Source of the DNA: Rhodanobacter sp. 7MK24
GTDB taxonomy: Bacteria > Pseudomonadota > Gammaproteobacteria > Xanthomonadales > Rhodanobacteraceae
Direction of reading: 5' to 3'
DNA length: 64,000 bases
Assembly (NCBI RefSeq): GCF_014842995.1
Contig: NZ_JACYXL010000001.1
Location: 125,183-189,182 of the forward strand
In this document: positions 17,470 through 25,977 of the stretch, piece after piece
Numbering within the stretch: the first letter of the stretch is position 1
Layout of the letters: every line of letters begins with the position of its first letter
Position numbers and translations under genes: made by a program
The notes under the pieces: model-generated
The model's database searches: none
Seen by the model: only the letters and a program-made list of their open reading frames with translations
What the model was told of the DNA's origin: nothing

Positions 17470-18363
17470 TCACTCCGCAATCTCCACGAACAGGTCTTCC
17501 AGACCCAGCGCATCGATGCGTGCGCCGGGCAGGTCGGCGGCTTCGGGCCAGCGGCCTTGCGCATCGCGCTCCACCACCAGGCTGAGGCTGCCGTCGTCGT
17601 GGCGGCGACGGCTCAAGGTCTGCGCGGGCGCGGCGGCGCTCTTCGCGGCGGGCAGCCACAGGCGGGCGTAGCGCTCCTTGGTTTCGTCCACGCCGCAGCG
17701 CAAGAGCAGGCGCCCTTCGTGCAGGAAAGCGATTTCCGAGGCCACACGCTCCAGGTCGGAAACAATGTGTGTGGAGAACAGTACGGTGGTGCCACTTTCG
17801 CCTGCGCGCAGCGCCACTTCGCGCAGCAGTTCGCGGCGAGCCACCGGATCGAGCGCGGCGGCGGGCTCGTCCAGCACCAGCAGTTCCGGCTGCGAGGCCA
17901 GTGCGCGGATCAGGTCCACGCGCTGGCGTTCGCCGGGCGAGAGCTTGCCCAGCAGCTTGTTCGGCTGGAGCTTCCAGCGTTCCAGCGTCCTGTGCGCGAA
18001 TCCCTCGTCCCAGCGCGGATAGAACCGGCCGACGTAATCCAGCATCTGTTGTGCGGTGAGCCACGCCAGCGCCTCGGGCTGTTGCGGCACATAGGCGAGG
18101 CGCGCCTTGGCGTCGTCGCCAAGCTGCAGTGCCGGTTCGCCAAATACGAAGGCGCTGCCGGACAACGGCTGCAGCAGGCCCAGCATCGCGCGGATCAGCG
18201 TGGACTTGCCCGCGCCGTTGCGCCCGATCAGGCCCAGCACGCTGCCGGGTTCCAGCGCGAGATCCACGCCGCGCAGCACGCTGCTGCCCTCGTAGCTGTG
18301 TGTGAGGCCGTGCGCGGCAAGCGGTGCGACGGCCTGTGCGATTTCCTTCGGTACGGCGTTCAT
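17470..18363 (-). CDS. ABC transporter ATP-binding protein
   Basis: The protein has 297 residues. Walker A is GRNGAGKST (47-55), the Q-loop lies near PQQP, the ABC signature is LSPGE (141-145), and Walker B is LLVLDEP (161-167), followed by the switch His in FSTHIVSD. The C-terminal 70 residues are an extra domain after the ATPase core. The start ATG overlaps the stop of the upstream small gene by four bases (ATGA), showing translational coupling in the GntR operon. It most likely drives the permease downstream. Confidence 0.92.
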   Translation of the reverse strand: MNAVPKEIAQAVAPLAAHGLTHSYEGSSVLRGVDLALEPGSVLGLIGRNGAGKSTLIRAMLGLLQPLSGSAFVFGEPALQLGDDAKARLAYVPQQPEALAWLTAQQMLDYVGRFYPRWDEGFAHRTLERWKLQPNKLLGKLSPGERQRVDLIRALASQPELLVLDEPAAALDPVARRELLREVALRAGESGTTVLFSTHIVSDLERVASEIAFLHEGRLLLRCGVDETKERYARLWLPAAKSAAAPAQTLSRRRHDDGSLSLVVERDAQGRWPEAADLPGARIDALGLEDLFVEIAE

Positions 18364-18578
18364 GCCCTTTCCCTCGCAGACGATCGTTGGTTGGATGGAA
18401 CCGGTGCGTGCACGAAGGCAGCGCGCCGGTCGATCAGCACGTGCAGCTGCATCGGCAGCAGGCTGTCGGTGGACCAGTACAGCCAGGCGAGCAGGCGGCG
18501 ATGGCCGCGGCCTCCCGGCAACGGTTCGGCGACCAGCAGGTAGAGCACCAGCGCGGCGATGGCGAGCGTGGCCAGCAT
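18360..18578 (-). CDS. Small membrane protein in YtrA-type operon
   Basis: The 72-residue protein has an N-terminal hydrophobic helix (about 1-18, LATLAIAALVLYLLVA) and a basic amphipathic remainder. Its ATG lies one base after the stop of the GntR gene, and its own stop overlaps the ATPase start (ATGA). This tight packing supports it as a real gene. Family and function are not recognised. It could be an accessory subunit or anchor for the transporter. Confidence 0.7.
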   Translation of the reverse strand: MLATLAIAALVLYLLVAEPLPGGRGHRRLLAWLYWSTDSLLPMQLHVLIDRRAAFVHAPVPSNQRSSARERA

Positions 18579-18579
18579 C

Positions 18580-18963
18580 TCAGTCCCCGAGCAATTTGTT
18601 CAGCCGACGCAACACCGGCTCGACCGGCAGTTCCAGTTCGCGTGCGTGGCGGGCGAGTTCCTGCAGCTGTGGTTCCAGCAAGGCAAGGCGCTGGTTCTCG
18701 CTTTGGGTGGCGCGGCGCGTGGCGGCCACCGCCATGCCCTTGCCGCGCAGGCGTTCGAGCAGCCCCTCGGTCTCGGCGAGGCCGTAGGCCCGCGATACGG
18801 TCATCGGGTTGATGGCGTGGAAGCCGGCCACCTCGCGCACGGAAGGCAGCAGGTCGCCCGTGGCGAGCTGGCCGCTGGCGATCAGCCGGCGCAACTGCTC
18901 CACGATCTGCCGATAGATCGGCTCGGGGGCGTTCGGTTGAATGGTGAGCAGTGAGGCATCCAT
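18580..18963 (-). CDS. GntR-family regulator, YtrA subfamily
   Basis: The 127-residue protein has the GntR winged helix at about residues 12-75 (PIYRQIVEQLRRLIASG, LLPSVREVA, INPMTVSRAYGLAETEGLL) and only a short helical C-terminal tail, which is typical of the YtrA subfamily. Members repress their own ABC transporter operon (established for Bacillus YtrA). The four genes behind it fit that pattern. A perfect inverted repeat overlaps the start codon and probably serves as the operator. ATG 18963 gives the family-like start; another in-frame ATG 24 nt upstream lies inside the repeat. Confidence 0.9.
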   Translation of the reverse strand: MDASLLTIQPNAPEPIYRQIVEQLRRLIASGQLATGDLLPSVREVAGFHAINPMTVSRAYGLAETEGLLERLRGKGMAVAATRRATQSENQRLALLEPQLQELARHARELELPVEPVLRRLNKLLGD

Positions 18964-18988
18964 GTGTATTAATACAACGATACACATG
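18961..18988. promoter_or_regulatory. Probable YtrA operator overlapping the start codon
   Basis: The arms CATGTGTAT (18961-18969) and ATACACATG (18980-18988) are a perfect 9-bp inverted repeat with a 10-bp spacer. A nested 12-bp palindrome, TGTATTAATACA, lies at 18964-18975. The region is AT-rich in otherwise GC-rich DNA. It covers the ytrA start codon, so repressor binding would block the promoter region or the early transcript. Confidence 0.7.
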
Positions 18989-19085
18989 ATTCGATGTCAA
19001 GCATGACCTGTGGCAGGGCGCTGCTGTCGGCGCGACGCCTGTGCAAGACTTGGGCCTTTGCCGTCACCGTAACGAGGAGTCGCCC

Positions 19086-20576
19086 ATGGTCACCCGCCGC
19101 CGCATGTTGCAAGGTGTTGGAGCGCTGGCCCTGCTGTCGCCGCTCGGCGAGGGTTTCGGCCATGACCAGGCCAAGGCCGGGGCACAGGTCGCGCAGCAGG
19201 AACATGCCAGGCCCACAGGCGACGATTACGTGCCGGTCACCGATCCGCTGGTGAAGGAAAAACTGGCGCAGTGGTCGGACTGGAAGTTTGGCCTCATCCT
19301 GCATTGGGGCATCTACAGCGTGCTCGGCATCGTGGAGTCATGGACGCTGTGCTCGGAGGACTGGATCAAGCGTCCCGGCGGCATCGGCTACGTGGAGTGG
19401 AAGCAGCGCTACGAGCAACTGCGCACGCAGTTCAATCCGGCGAAGTTCGATCCGGCGAGATGGGCGGAGGCCGCGCACTCCGCCGGCATGCGCTACCTGG
19501 TGTTCACCACCAAGCACCACGACGGTTTCTGCATGTTCGACACCGCGCAGACCGATTACCGCGTCACCGCGCCCGATGTGCCGTACCACGCCAGCCCGCG
19601 CGCCAACATCGCCAAGGCCGTGTTCGATGCGTTCCGCCAACGCGGCTTCGGCATCGGCGCGTATTTCTCCAAGGCCGACTGGCACCACCCGGACTACTGG
19701 TCGCCGCTCTGGGCCACGCCGACGCGCAACAACAATTACGACGTGGGCAAGTACCCGCAGCTGTGGAAGCGCTTCGTCGATTTCACCCACGCGCAGATCA
19801 ACGAACTCACCACGCAGTACGGCCGCATCGACCTGATGTGGCTGGATGCCGGCTGGGTAAACGCGAACAGTCATCCCGACGCCAAGGCCTACAGCATGGA
19901 CGTGCGGTGGTCGCAGGACATCGACATGCCGGGGCTGGCCACCATCGCGCGGCGCAACCAGCCGGGCATCGTGCTGGTCGACCGCGACGTCAGCGGGCCT
20001 TACGAGAATTACCGCACACCCGAGCAGACGGTGCCGGACAAGCCGCTGCCGTACCCGTGGGAGACCTGCATGACGGCAGGCGGCTCCTGGTCGTGGAGTC
20101 CGCACGACAAGTACAAATCGCCGCGCGAACTGGTGCATACCCTGGTCGGCATCGTCGCCAAGGGCGGCAATCTGCTGCTGGGCGTCGGCCCGCAGCCCGA
20201 CGGCCAGCTGCCGGCGGAAGCATTGGACCGGCTGAAGGCCATCGGTTCATGGATGCAGGTCAACGGCTCCGCCATCCACGGCAGCCGGGCCATCGCTCCC
20301 TACGGCGAAGGCCAGTTCCGCTTCACCCAGGGCAAGGACGGCGGCGTCAATGCGATCTGGCTGGCCGACGAAGGCGAGCACGAGCCACCGGCGAACATCA
20401 CGCTGCGCTCGCTGCAACCTGCACAGGGCGCGCGTCTGCAAGTGCTGGGCGCGGATGGCGAGCTGACGTGGAAGCAGGGAAGCGATGGCGTCGAGGTCAT
20501 CTTGCCGCCGGCGGTGCGCCGGCAACTGGCAGGCTCGCTGGCATGGACGCTGCGCATCTCGGCGGTACAGGCCTGA
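19086..20576 (+). CDS. Tat-exported GH29 alpha-L-fucosidase
   Basis: The 496-residue protein starts with a twin-arginine type signal (TRRRMLQGVGALALL, residues 3-17). The catalytic domain follows. FGLILHWGIYS, YLVFTTKHHDGFCMFD and RIDLMWLDAGW are family GH29 signatures. The likely nucleophile is Asp254 in WLDAGW, and a small beta domain ends the protein. GH29 enzymes release terminal L-fucose by a retaining mechanism. Export through Tat suggests a folded periplasmic enzyme. ATG 19086 is chosen because GAGGAG lies nearby and the RR motif follows at once. No fucose catabolic genes are in the window, so the released sugar may be used elsewhere. Confidence 0.9.
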   Translation: MVTRRRMLQGVGALALLSPLGEGFGHDQAKAGAQVAQQEHARPTGDDYVPVTDPLVKEKLAQWSDWKFGLILHWGIYSVLGIVESWTLCSEDWIKRPGGIGYVEWKQRYEQLRTQFNPAKFDPARWAEAAHSAGMRYLVFTTKHHDGFCMFDTAQTDYRVTAPDVPYHASPRANIAKAVFDAFRQRGFGIGAYFSKADWHHPDYWSPLWATPTRNNNYDVGKYPQLWKRFVDFTHAQINELTTQYGRIDLMWLDAGWVNANSHPDAKAYSMDVRWSQDIDMPGLATIARRNQPGIVLVDRDVSGPYENYRTPEQTVPDKPLPYPWETCMTAGGSWSWSPHDKYKSPRELVHTLVGIVAKGGNLLLGVGPQPDGQLPAEALDRLKAIGSWMQVNGSAIHGSRAIAPYGEGQFRFTQGKDGGVNAIWLADEGEHEPPANITLRSLQPAQGARLQVLGADGELTWKQGSDGVEVILPPAVRRQLAGSLAWTLRISAVQA

Positions 20577-20660
20577 GCTTGCGCTGACCGCCGTGGCCGC
20601 CATTTATTGAGGCAGCCGGCACGCATTGGTTAAGCTCACAGGGTTAGGTCCGCGCCCGGA

Positions 20661-23309
20661 GTGGCGCCCACGGGGATTTTCTTGAGCGCCAGTCCTTCCA
20701 ATCTCCACCGCCGTCCTTCGCTGCTTGTTGCCATTCTGCTGGCCCTGGTGGTGGCCGCGCTCAACATCGGTCTGTGGTGGGCGGGCAACCGGCCGCATGG
20801 CCCCGAGGACTGGCACGGCCCCATCAGCGGTTTCGCCTTCGAGCCGTACCAGCGCTACCAGGACCCGTTGCACGACAAGTTCCCCAGCGATGAGCAGATC
20901 GAGAGCGATCTCAAGCTGGTGCGCCAGTACAGTCCGAACATCCGCATTTACTCGATGCTGCAAGCTCCGCAGGTGCCGCGGCTGGCGGAGCGCGAGGGAC
21001 TGAAGGTGCTGGCCGGTGCGTGGATCGACACGCGGCTGGACAACAACGATGCCGAGATCAATGCGCTGATCGCGCAGGCGCGACGCTACCCCGGCACCAT
21101 CAACCGCGTGCTGGTGGGCAACGAGGTGCTGTTCCGCAACAACGTCCCGCCCGAGCAGTTGATGGCCTACCTGGACCGCGTGCGTGCTGCGCTGCATCAG
21201 CCGGTGTCCACCGCCGAGCCGGACTACATCTGGGAGAAGTACCCCGAACTGGCGCAGCACGTGGATTTCATCACCGTGCAACTGTTCTCGTACTGGAACG
21301 GCATTCCGCTGACCGGCAACGGCAATGGGCTGGATCGCTTCCCGGCGCTCGCCGCGACGCTGGGCAGTTACGAAACACTGCGCAAGATGTTCCCCGACAA
21401 GCACATCGTGATCGGCGAGATCGGCTGGCCCTCCAACGGCGACCGCGTCAAGTATGCCTATCCCTCGGTGTCGAACGAGGCGATCTTCCTGCGTCAGTGG
21501 TTCAATGTGGCCAAGCGCGACCACATCGAGTACTACGTGATGGAGGCCTTCGACCAGCCGTGGAAGGAAGGCTTGGGCGAAGGGCGCACCGGCGCCTACT
21601 GGGGCATGTTCAGCGCCGACCGCCAGCCGAAGTTCCCGTTCACCGGCCCGGTGACCGAGGACACCGCGTGGCCGTGGAAGGCCCTGGTGGCGAGCCTGCT
21701 GGCGCTGTGGCCGATGGTGTGGTTCGCGCGGCGCTATGCGCGCTTCAAACTGATGGGGCGCTTCTTCTTCTGCGCGCTGATCCAGCTGGCTTGCGGACTG
21801 GTCGTGTGGTCGGCGACGCTGCCGCTGCAGTTCTACCTGAGTTGGGTGGACTGGACGATGCTGGTGTTGCTGTTCCCGGCGCAGATCGCCATCCTCGCCA
21901 TCCTGCTGATCAACGGCTTCGAGTTCACCGAGGTGCTGTGGCGGCGCGGGTGGGTGCGCCACGCCGGCATGTTGCGGCCGGACACGCCCGAGAAGCAGCC
22001 CTTCGTATCGATCCACCTGGCCTGCTACAACGAGCCGCCGGACATGGTGATCGTCACGCTGGACTCGCTGGCCGAGCTGGATTACGAGAACTACGAAGTC
22101 CTGGTGATCGACAACAACACCAAGGACCCGGCGGTGTGGGGTCCGGTGAAGGAATACTGCGAGAAGCTGGGCAAGCGCTTCCGTTTCTTCCACCTGGAAC
22201 CGTGGCCGGGCTTCAAGGCCGGCGCGCTGAACTTCGGTTTGAAGGAAACCTCGCCCGAGGCCGACGTGGTGGCGGTGATCGACGCCGACTACGTGGTGCG
22301 CCACGACTGGCTGGCCACGCTCACCGGTTACTTCCATGACCCCAAGGTGGCGGTGGTGCAGTGCCCGCAGGCGCACCGCGACTTCGAGCACAACCGTTTC
22401 CGCCGCATGACCGCGTGGGAGTTCGACGGCTTCTTCCGCATCGGCATGCACCACCGCAACGAGCGCAACGCCATCATCCAGCACGGCACCATGACCATGG
22501 TGCGCCGTACCGCGCTGGAAGGCACCGGCGGATGGTCGGAGTGGACGATCTGCGAGGACGCGGAACTCGGCCTGCGCCTGATGCACGCCGGCTACGAGCT
22601 GGTGTACGTGGACGAGCTGATGGGCAAGGGCCTCACGCCCGCCGACTTCAAGGCGTACAAGAGCCAGCGCTACCGCTGGGCCTTCGGCGCGATGCAGATC
22701 CTCAAGGGCCGCTGGAACTGGATGGTCAGGAAGGGGCCGCTTTCCAGCGGCCAGCGCTTCCACTTCCTCACCGGCTGGTTCAGCTGGTTCGCCGACGCGC
22801 TGCACCTGATCTTCACCCTGATGGCGCTGTTCTGGACCGCGGGCATGGTGGCGCTTCCGCAGTACTTCAGCCTGCCCATGCAGCTGTTCCTGGTCCCGGT
22901 GATCGGCTTCTTCTTCGCCAAGGCGATCTTCGGCGTCGTGCTGTACCGCGCCCGCGTACCCTGCGGCTGGTACGACACGCTGATGGCCTCGCTGGCCAGC
23001 ATGAGCCTTTCGCATGCCATCGCACGCGGCATCCTGCACGGTCTCACCCGCGAGAAGACCTCGTTCGTGGTGACCGCCAAGAGCCGGCGCATGGGCGGCA
23101 GCAGCTTCGCCGCCTTTGCGCCGGTGCGCGAGGAAATGCTGATGGCGGTGGCGCTGGCGCTGTGCGTGATCGGCATGGCGCACGGCTACGGTACCCGCTA
23201 CATCGAAGGCACCTTGTGGATGTTCATCCTCACCGCGCAGTCGATTCCCTACGTTTCGGCCGTGGTCGGCGCGTGGATTGCGCACAAGGCAGGCGACAAG
23301 GCTGGCTGA
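20661..23309 (+). CDS. GH17-GT2 fusion, membrane beta-glucan synthase (NdvB-like)
   Basis: The protein has about 882 residues. One N-terminal helix (20-40) is followed by a periplasmic GH17-like domain (about 50-330) with both expected acids: Glu155 in LVGNEVLFR and Glu253 in VIGEIGWPSNG. Two or three helices (about 340-420) lead to a cytoplasmic GT2 domain with DAD (541-543), the catalytic CED (631-633) and QRYRW (669-673), then about four C-terminal helices. The layout matches NdvB of Pseudomonas aeruginosa, which makes periplasmic cyclic beta-1,3-glucans. The GH17 part probably remodels or cyclises the nascent glucan. The frame is open from GTG 20661, but TTG 20682 behind GGGG is an equally good start. 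A hairpin spans the stop codon. Confidence 0.9.
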   Translation: MAPTGIFLSASPSNLHRRPSLLVAILLALVVAALNIGLWWAGNRPHGPEDWHGPISGFAFEPYQRYQDPLHDKFPSDEQIESDLKLVRQYSPNIRIYSMLQAPQVPRLAEREGLKVLAGAWIDTRLDNNDAEINALIAQARRYPGTINRVLVGNEVLFRNNVPPEQLMAYLDRVRAALHQPVSTAEPDYIWEKYPELAQHVDFITVQLFSYWNGIPLTGNGNGLDRFPALAATLGSYETLRKMFPDKHIVIGEIGWPSNGDRVKYAYPSVSNEAIFLRQWFNVAKRDHIEYYVMEAFDQPWKEGLGEGRTGAYWGMFSADRQPKFPFTGPVTEDTAWPWKALVASLLALWPMVWFARRYARFKLMGRFFFCALIQLACGLVVWSATLPLQFYLSWVDWTMLVLLFPAQIAILAILLINGFEFTEVLWRRGWVRHAGMLRPDTPEKQPFVSIHLACYNEPPDMVIVTLDSLAELDYENYEVLVIDNNTKDPAVWGPVKEYCEKLGKRFRFFHLEPWPGFKAGALNFGLKETSPEADVVAVIDADYVVRHDWLATLTGYFHDPKVAVVQCPQAHRDFEHNRFRRMTAWEFDGFFRIGMHHRNERNAIIQHGTMTMVRRTALEGTGGWSEWTICEDAELGLRLMHAGYELVYVDELMGKGLTPADFKAYKSQRYRWAFGAMQILKGRWNWMVRKGPLSSGQRFHFLTGWFSWFADALHLIFTLMALFWTAGMVALPQYFSLPMQLFLVPVIGFFFAKAIFGVVLYRARVPCGWYDTLMASLASMSLSHAIARGILHGLTREKTSFVVTAKSRRMGGSSFAAFAPVREEMLMAVALALCVIGMAHGYGTRYIEGTLWMFILTAQSIPYVSAVVGAWIAHKAGDKAG

Positions 23310-23330
23310 TATTGCCGCAGGCAATATCAG
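23306..23330. terminator. Hairpin across the stop codon of the glucan synthase gene
   Basis: CTGATATTGCC (23306-23316), loop GCA, and GGCAATATCAG (23320-23330) form a perfect 11-bp stem containing the TGA stop. There is no U-tract after it, so intrinsic termination is uncertain; 3' end protection is another option. Confidence 0.45.
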
Positions 23331-23618
23331 CAAATCAGGCAGGGTGCTTTTGGAAGCCTCGGAAATTTCCGTCGCCCCAGCGAAAGCTGGGGTCCAGTGA
23401 CTTTGTCGTTTGAAAGCCAAAGACACTGTGACTCGCTGCGCTCGCCCCTGCGGGGCCGCCCTCTGGGCGTTCTGCGCGCTGTCCTGCTTTCGCAGGAATG
23501 ACGAGCCAAAGAAGCGGCCCCTGACCGCGGTATTGTCCCCAAAAGCGCCCGCCCCGTTCATATCCGCGCCGGGCGGCAGGCCCTATCATCCAAGCCTCCG
23601 TCCCCTGGATCTCCTGCG
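23310..23618. other. Gene-free spacer between glucan synthase and PBP1B genes
   Basis: This 309-nt spacer holds the stop-codon hairpin and composite repeat copy D (about 23369-23504). The last 110 nt before the PBP1B start must carry its promoter. No clear -35/-10 pair is visible and no gene is supported. Confidence 0.65.
23369..23504. repeat. Composite palindromic repeat element, copy D
   Basis: It starts with CGTCGCCCCAGCGAAAGCTGG, carries GTGACTCGCTGCGCTCGCC and GGGGCCGCCCTCTGGGCGTT, and ends CTGCTTTCGCAGGAATGACG. It has the same orientation as copies A and B. Confidence 0.75.
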
Positions 23619-25976
23619 TTGCTGAATCGCCTCCGCTTGATCTTCCAAGCCTGCTGGCCCTGGTTGCGCATTCCTTTCTGGGTCTGTCTCGGCCTGTTCG
23701 TCGGCTTCGTGCTGCCGTACACGCTGGTGTTGAACAAGCGCGTGCAGGAGCGCTTCAACGACCTGGTGTTCGCCGTGCCCACGCGCGTGTTCGCGCGACC
23801 GCTGCCGCTGGTGGCGGGCGAGCCGATGACGGCGGAGACGCTGCAGCTCGAGCTCACCTTCGCCGGCTACACCCAGGACATTGCCGGCCAGGTGGCGGGC
23901 AGCTGGGCGATGAAGGGTTCGCACTACACGATTTCCTCCCGCGGCTATGCGGGGCCGGAAGGCGGCGAGCTGCCCAAGCGCATCGAGGTGCTGCTGGGCA
24001 AGGGCGTCATCGCGTCGGTGCGCGACCTGGGCAACGGCAAGGCCATCGACCTCACCCACCTCGACCCGGCGCGCATCGCCACGGTGTATGGCGCCGACCA
24101 GGTAGACAGGCGCATCGTGCATCTCGCCGATTTGCCGCCATTGCTGGTGGGAGGCCTGCAGGCGGTCGAGGACCGCGACTTCAAGCACAACATCGGCATC
24201 GACTTCAGCGCGATCCTGCGCGCCATGTTCGCCAACCTGCGCGCCGGCCATACCGTGCAGGGCGCCTCCACGCTGACCCAGCAACTGGTACGCAATCTGT
24301 TCCTTTCGCGCCAGCAGACCTTCAAGCGCAAGATCAACGAGGCGCTGATGTCGATGCTGCTGGAGATGCACTACAGCAAGGACCGCATCCTCGAGGCCTA
24401 CGTCAACGAGGTCTTCCTTGGCCAGCAGGGCGGCCAGGCGGTACACGGCTTCGCGGCGGCGGCGGAGTTCTACTACGGCCGTCAATTGCGCGACCTGCGC
24501 CCGCAGGAGATCGCCATGCTGGTGGGCCTGGTGAAGGGGCCGAGCTATTACGACCCGCGCCGTTACCCTGACCGCGCGCTGACGCGGCGCAACCTGGTGC
24601 TGCAGGAGTTCGTCGACACCGGACTGCTCACGGCCGACCAGGCCAAGGCCGCGCAGGCCACGCCGCTGGGCGTGATCCAGGACGGCCAGTTGCCGCACAA
24701 CCGTTTCCCCGCCTTCATGCAGCTGGTGCGCCAGCAGATCACCAGCGACTTCGACGAGGACACGCTGCGCGCAGGCAACCTGTCGATCTTCACCACGCTG
24801 GACCCGGCCGCGCAGCTCTACAGCGAGCAGGCGGTGGATGCGACGATGAAGAGCCTGGGCAAGCGTGCCGATCCGATCCAGGCGGCCGGCGTCGTCACCG
24901 ACGCCCACGACGGCAGCGTGCTGGCCATCGTGGGCAGCAAGTTCGCCGGCGACCAGGGCTTCAACCGCGCGCTGGATTCGCAGCGGCCGATCGGTTCCAC
25001 CATCAAGCCCTTCGTCTACCTCGTCGCGCTCACCGATCCCTCGCGCTGGAATCTTGCCACGGCGCTGGACGACAGCCCGATCAGCATGCGCATGCAGAAC
25101 GGCACATTGTGGGAGCCGCACAACGACGACAACCAGAGCCACGGCATGGTGCCGATGGTGGAGGCGCTGGCGCAGTCGTGGAACCTCGCGAGCATCCGCC
25201 TCGGGCTCGCGGTGGGGTTGCCGCGTATCCGCGGGTTCCTGCAATCCTTCGGCCTGGAGAACGTCAACTCCGGCCCTTCGCTGCTGATCGGCGCGCTGGA
25301 TCTCTCGCCGCTGCAGGTGGCGCAGATGTACGAGTACATCGCCTCCGACGGTCATGCGCTGCCGCTGCTCGCCGTGCGCGGCGTGGTGGACGGCAACGGC
25401 AACACCATCAAGCGCTACGAGGTGAAGGCGGGCGCGGGCGAATACCAGCCGGCAGTGCGACTTGTCACCTGGGCGATGCAGCAGGTGGCGCTGTACGGCA
25501 CCGCGCACTCGCTGGGCGATTCCAGCCTGGCCTCGCTGCACGTCGCCGGCAAGACCGGTACCAGCAACGACTTGCGCGACAGCTGGTTCGCAGGCTTCAC
25601 CGGCGACCATCTCGCGGTGTTCTGGCTGGGCCGCGACGACAACAAGCCTGCCCACCTGTTCGGCGCCACCGGTGCGCTGCCGGTGTGGCGCAACCTGTTC
25701 GCCAAGCTGCCTACCCGGCCACTGCCGGTCACGCTCGGCGATGGCCTGCAGATGGCGTGGATCAACCCCGCCGACGGCAAGCCCACCGAGCCGCAGTGTA
25801 CGGGCGCGAAGCAGGTGCCGGTGGTGGCCGGTTCATTGCCTGGCGATGTCGAAGGTTGCGGCTTCTGGCAAAGTCTGTTCGGCGGTACCGGCCCGGCAGG
25901 TTCATCGTCGAGTGCCGCTCCGCCCAGCCCAGCCGCGCCGCCTGCGGCCGTCCAACCCCTCCCCAACGGAAACTGA
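23619..25976 (+). CDS. mrcB: Penicillin-binding protein 1B, bifunctional peptidoglycan synthase
   Basis: The protein has 785 residues. One membrane helix (about 17-38) is followed by a UB2H-like region, then the GT51 glycosyltransferase (about 165-345) with its catalytic acid in VEDRDF (Glu184), QGASTLTQQ and YVNEVFLGQ (Glu264). The transpeptidase follows with SxxK (Ser460-Lys463, GSTIKP), SxN (Ser520-Asn522) and KTG (645-647). It polymerises lipid II and cross-links peptides in the periplasm. The C-terminal tail is Pro/Ala/Ser-rich. The start is TTG at 23619; no ATG precedes the membrane helix. The lipoprotein gene follows one base after the stop. Confidence 0.95.
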   Translation: MLNRLRLIFQACWPWLRIPFWVCLGLFVGFVLPYTLVLNKRVQERFNDLVFAVPTRVFARPLPLVAGEPMTAETLQLELTFAGYTQDIAGQVAGSWAMKGSHYTISSRGYAGPEGGELPKRIEVLLGKGVIASVRDLGNGKAIDLTHLDPARIATVYGADQVDRRIVHLADLPPLLVGGLQAVEDRDFKHNIGIDFSAILRAMFANLRAGHTVQGASTLTQQLVRNLFLSRQQTFKRKINEALMSMLLEMHYSKDRILEAYVNEVFLGQQGGQAVHGFAAAAEFYYGRQLRDLRPQEIAMLVGLVKGPSYYDPRRYPDRALTRRNLVLQEFVDTGLLTADQAKAAQATPLGVIQDGQLPHNRFPAFMQLVRQQITSDFDEDTLRAGNLSIFTTLDPAAQLYSEQAVDATMKSLGKRADPIQAAGVVTDAHDGSVLAIVGSKFAGDQGFNRALDSQRPIGSTIKPFVYLVALTDPSRWNLATALDDSPISMRMQNGTLWEPHNDDNQSHGMVPMVEALAQSWNLASIRLGLAVGLPRIRGFLQSFGLENVNSGPSLLIGALDLSPLQVAQMYEYIASDGHALPLLAVRGVVDGNGNTIKRYEVKAGAGEYQPAVRLVTWAMQQVALYGTAHSLGDSSLASLHVAGKTGTSNDLRDSWFAGFTGDHLAVFWLGRDDNKPAHLFGATGALPVWRNLFAKLPTRPLPVTLGDGLQMAWINPADGKPTEPQCTGAKQVPVVAGSLPGDVEGCGFWQSLFGGTGPAGSSSSAAPPSPAAPPAAVQPLPNGN

Positions 25977-25977
25977 T

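Noticed and set aside
20604-23561. A 985-codon open frame on the minus strand opposite the glucan synthase gene
   Set aside because: It is His/Arg/Gln-rich with no domains. The plus strand encodes a protein with complete GH17 and GT2 motifs over the same DNA.
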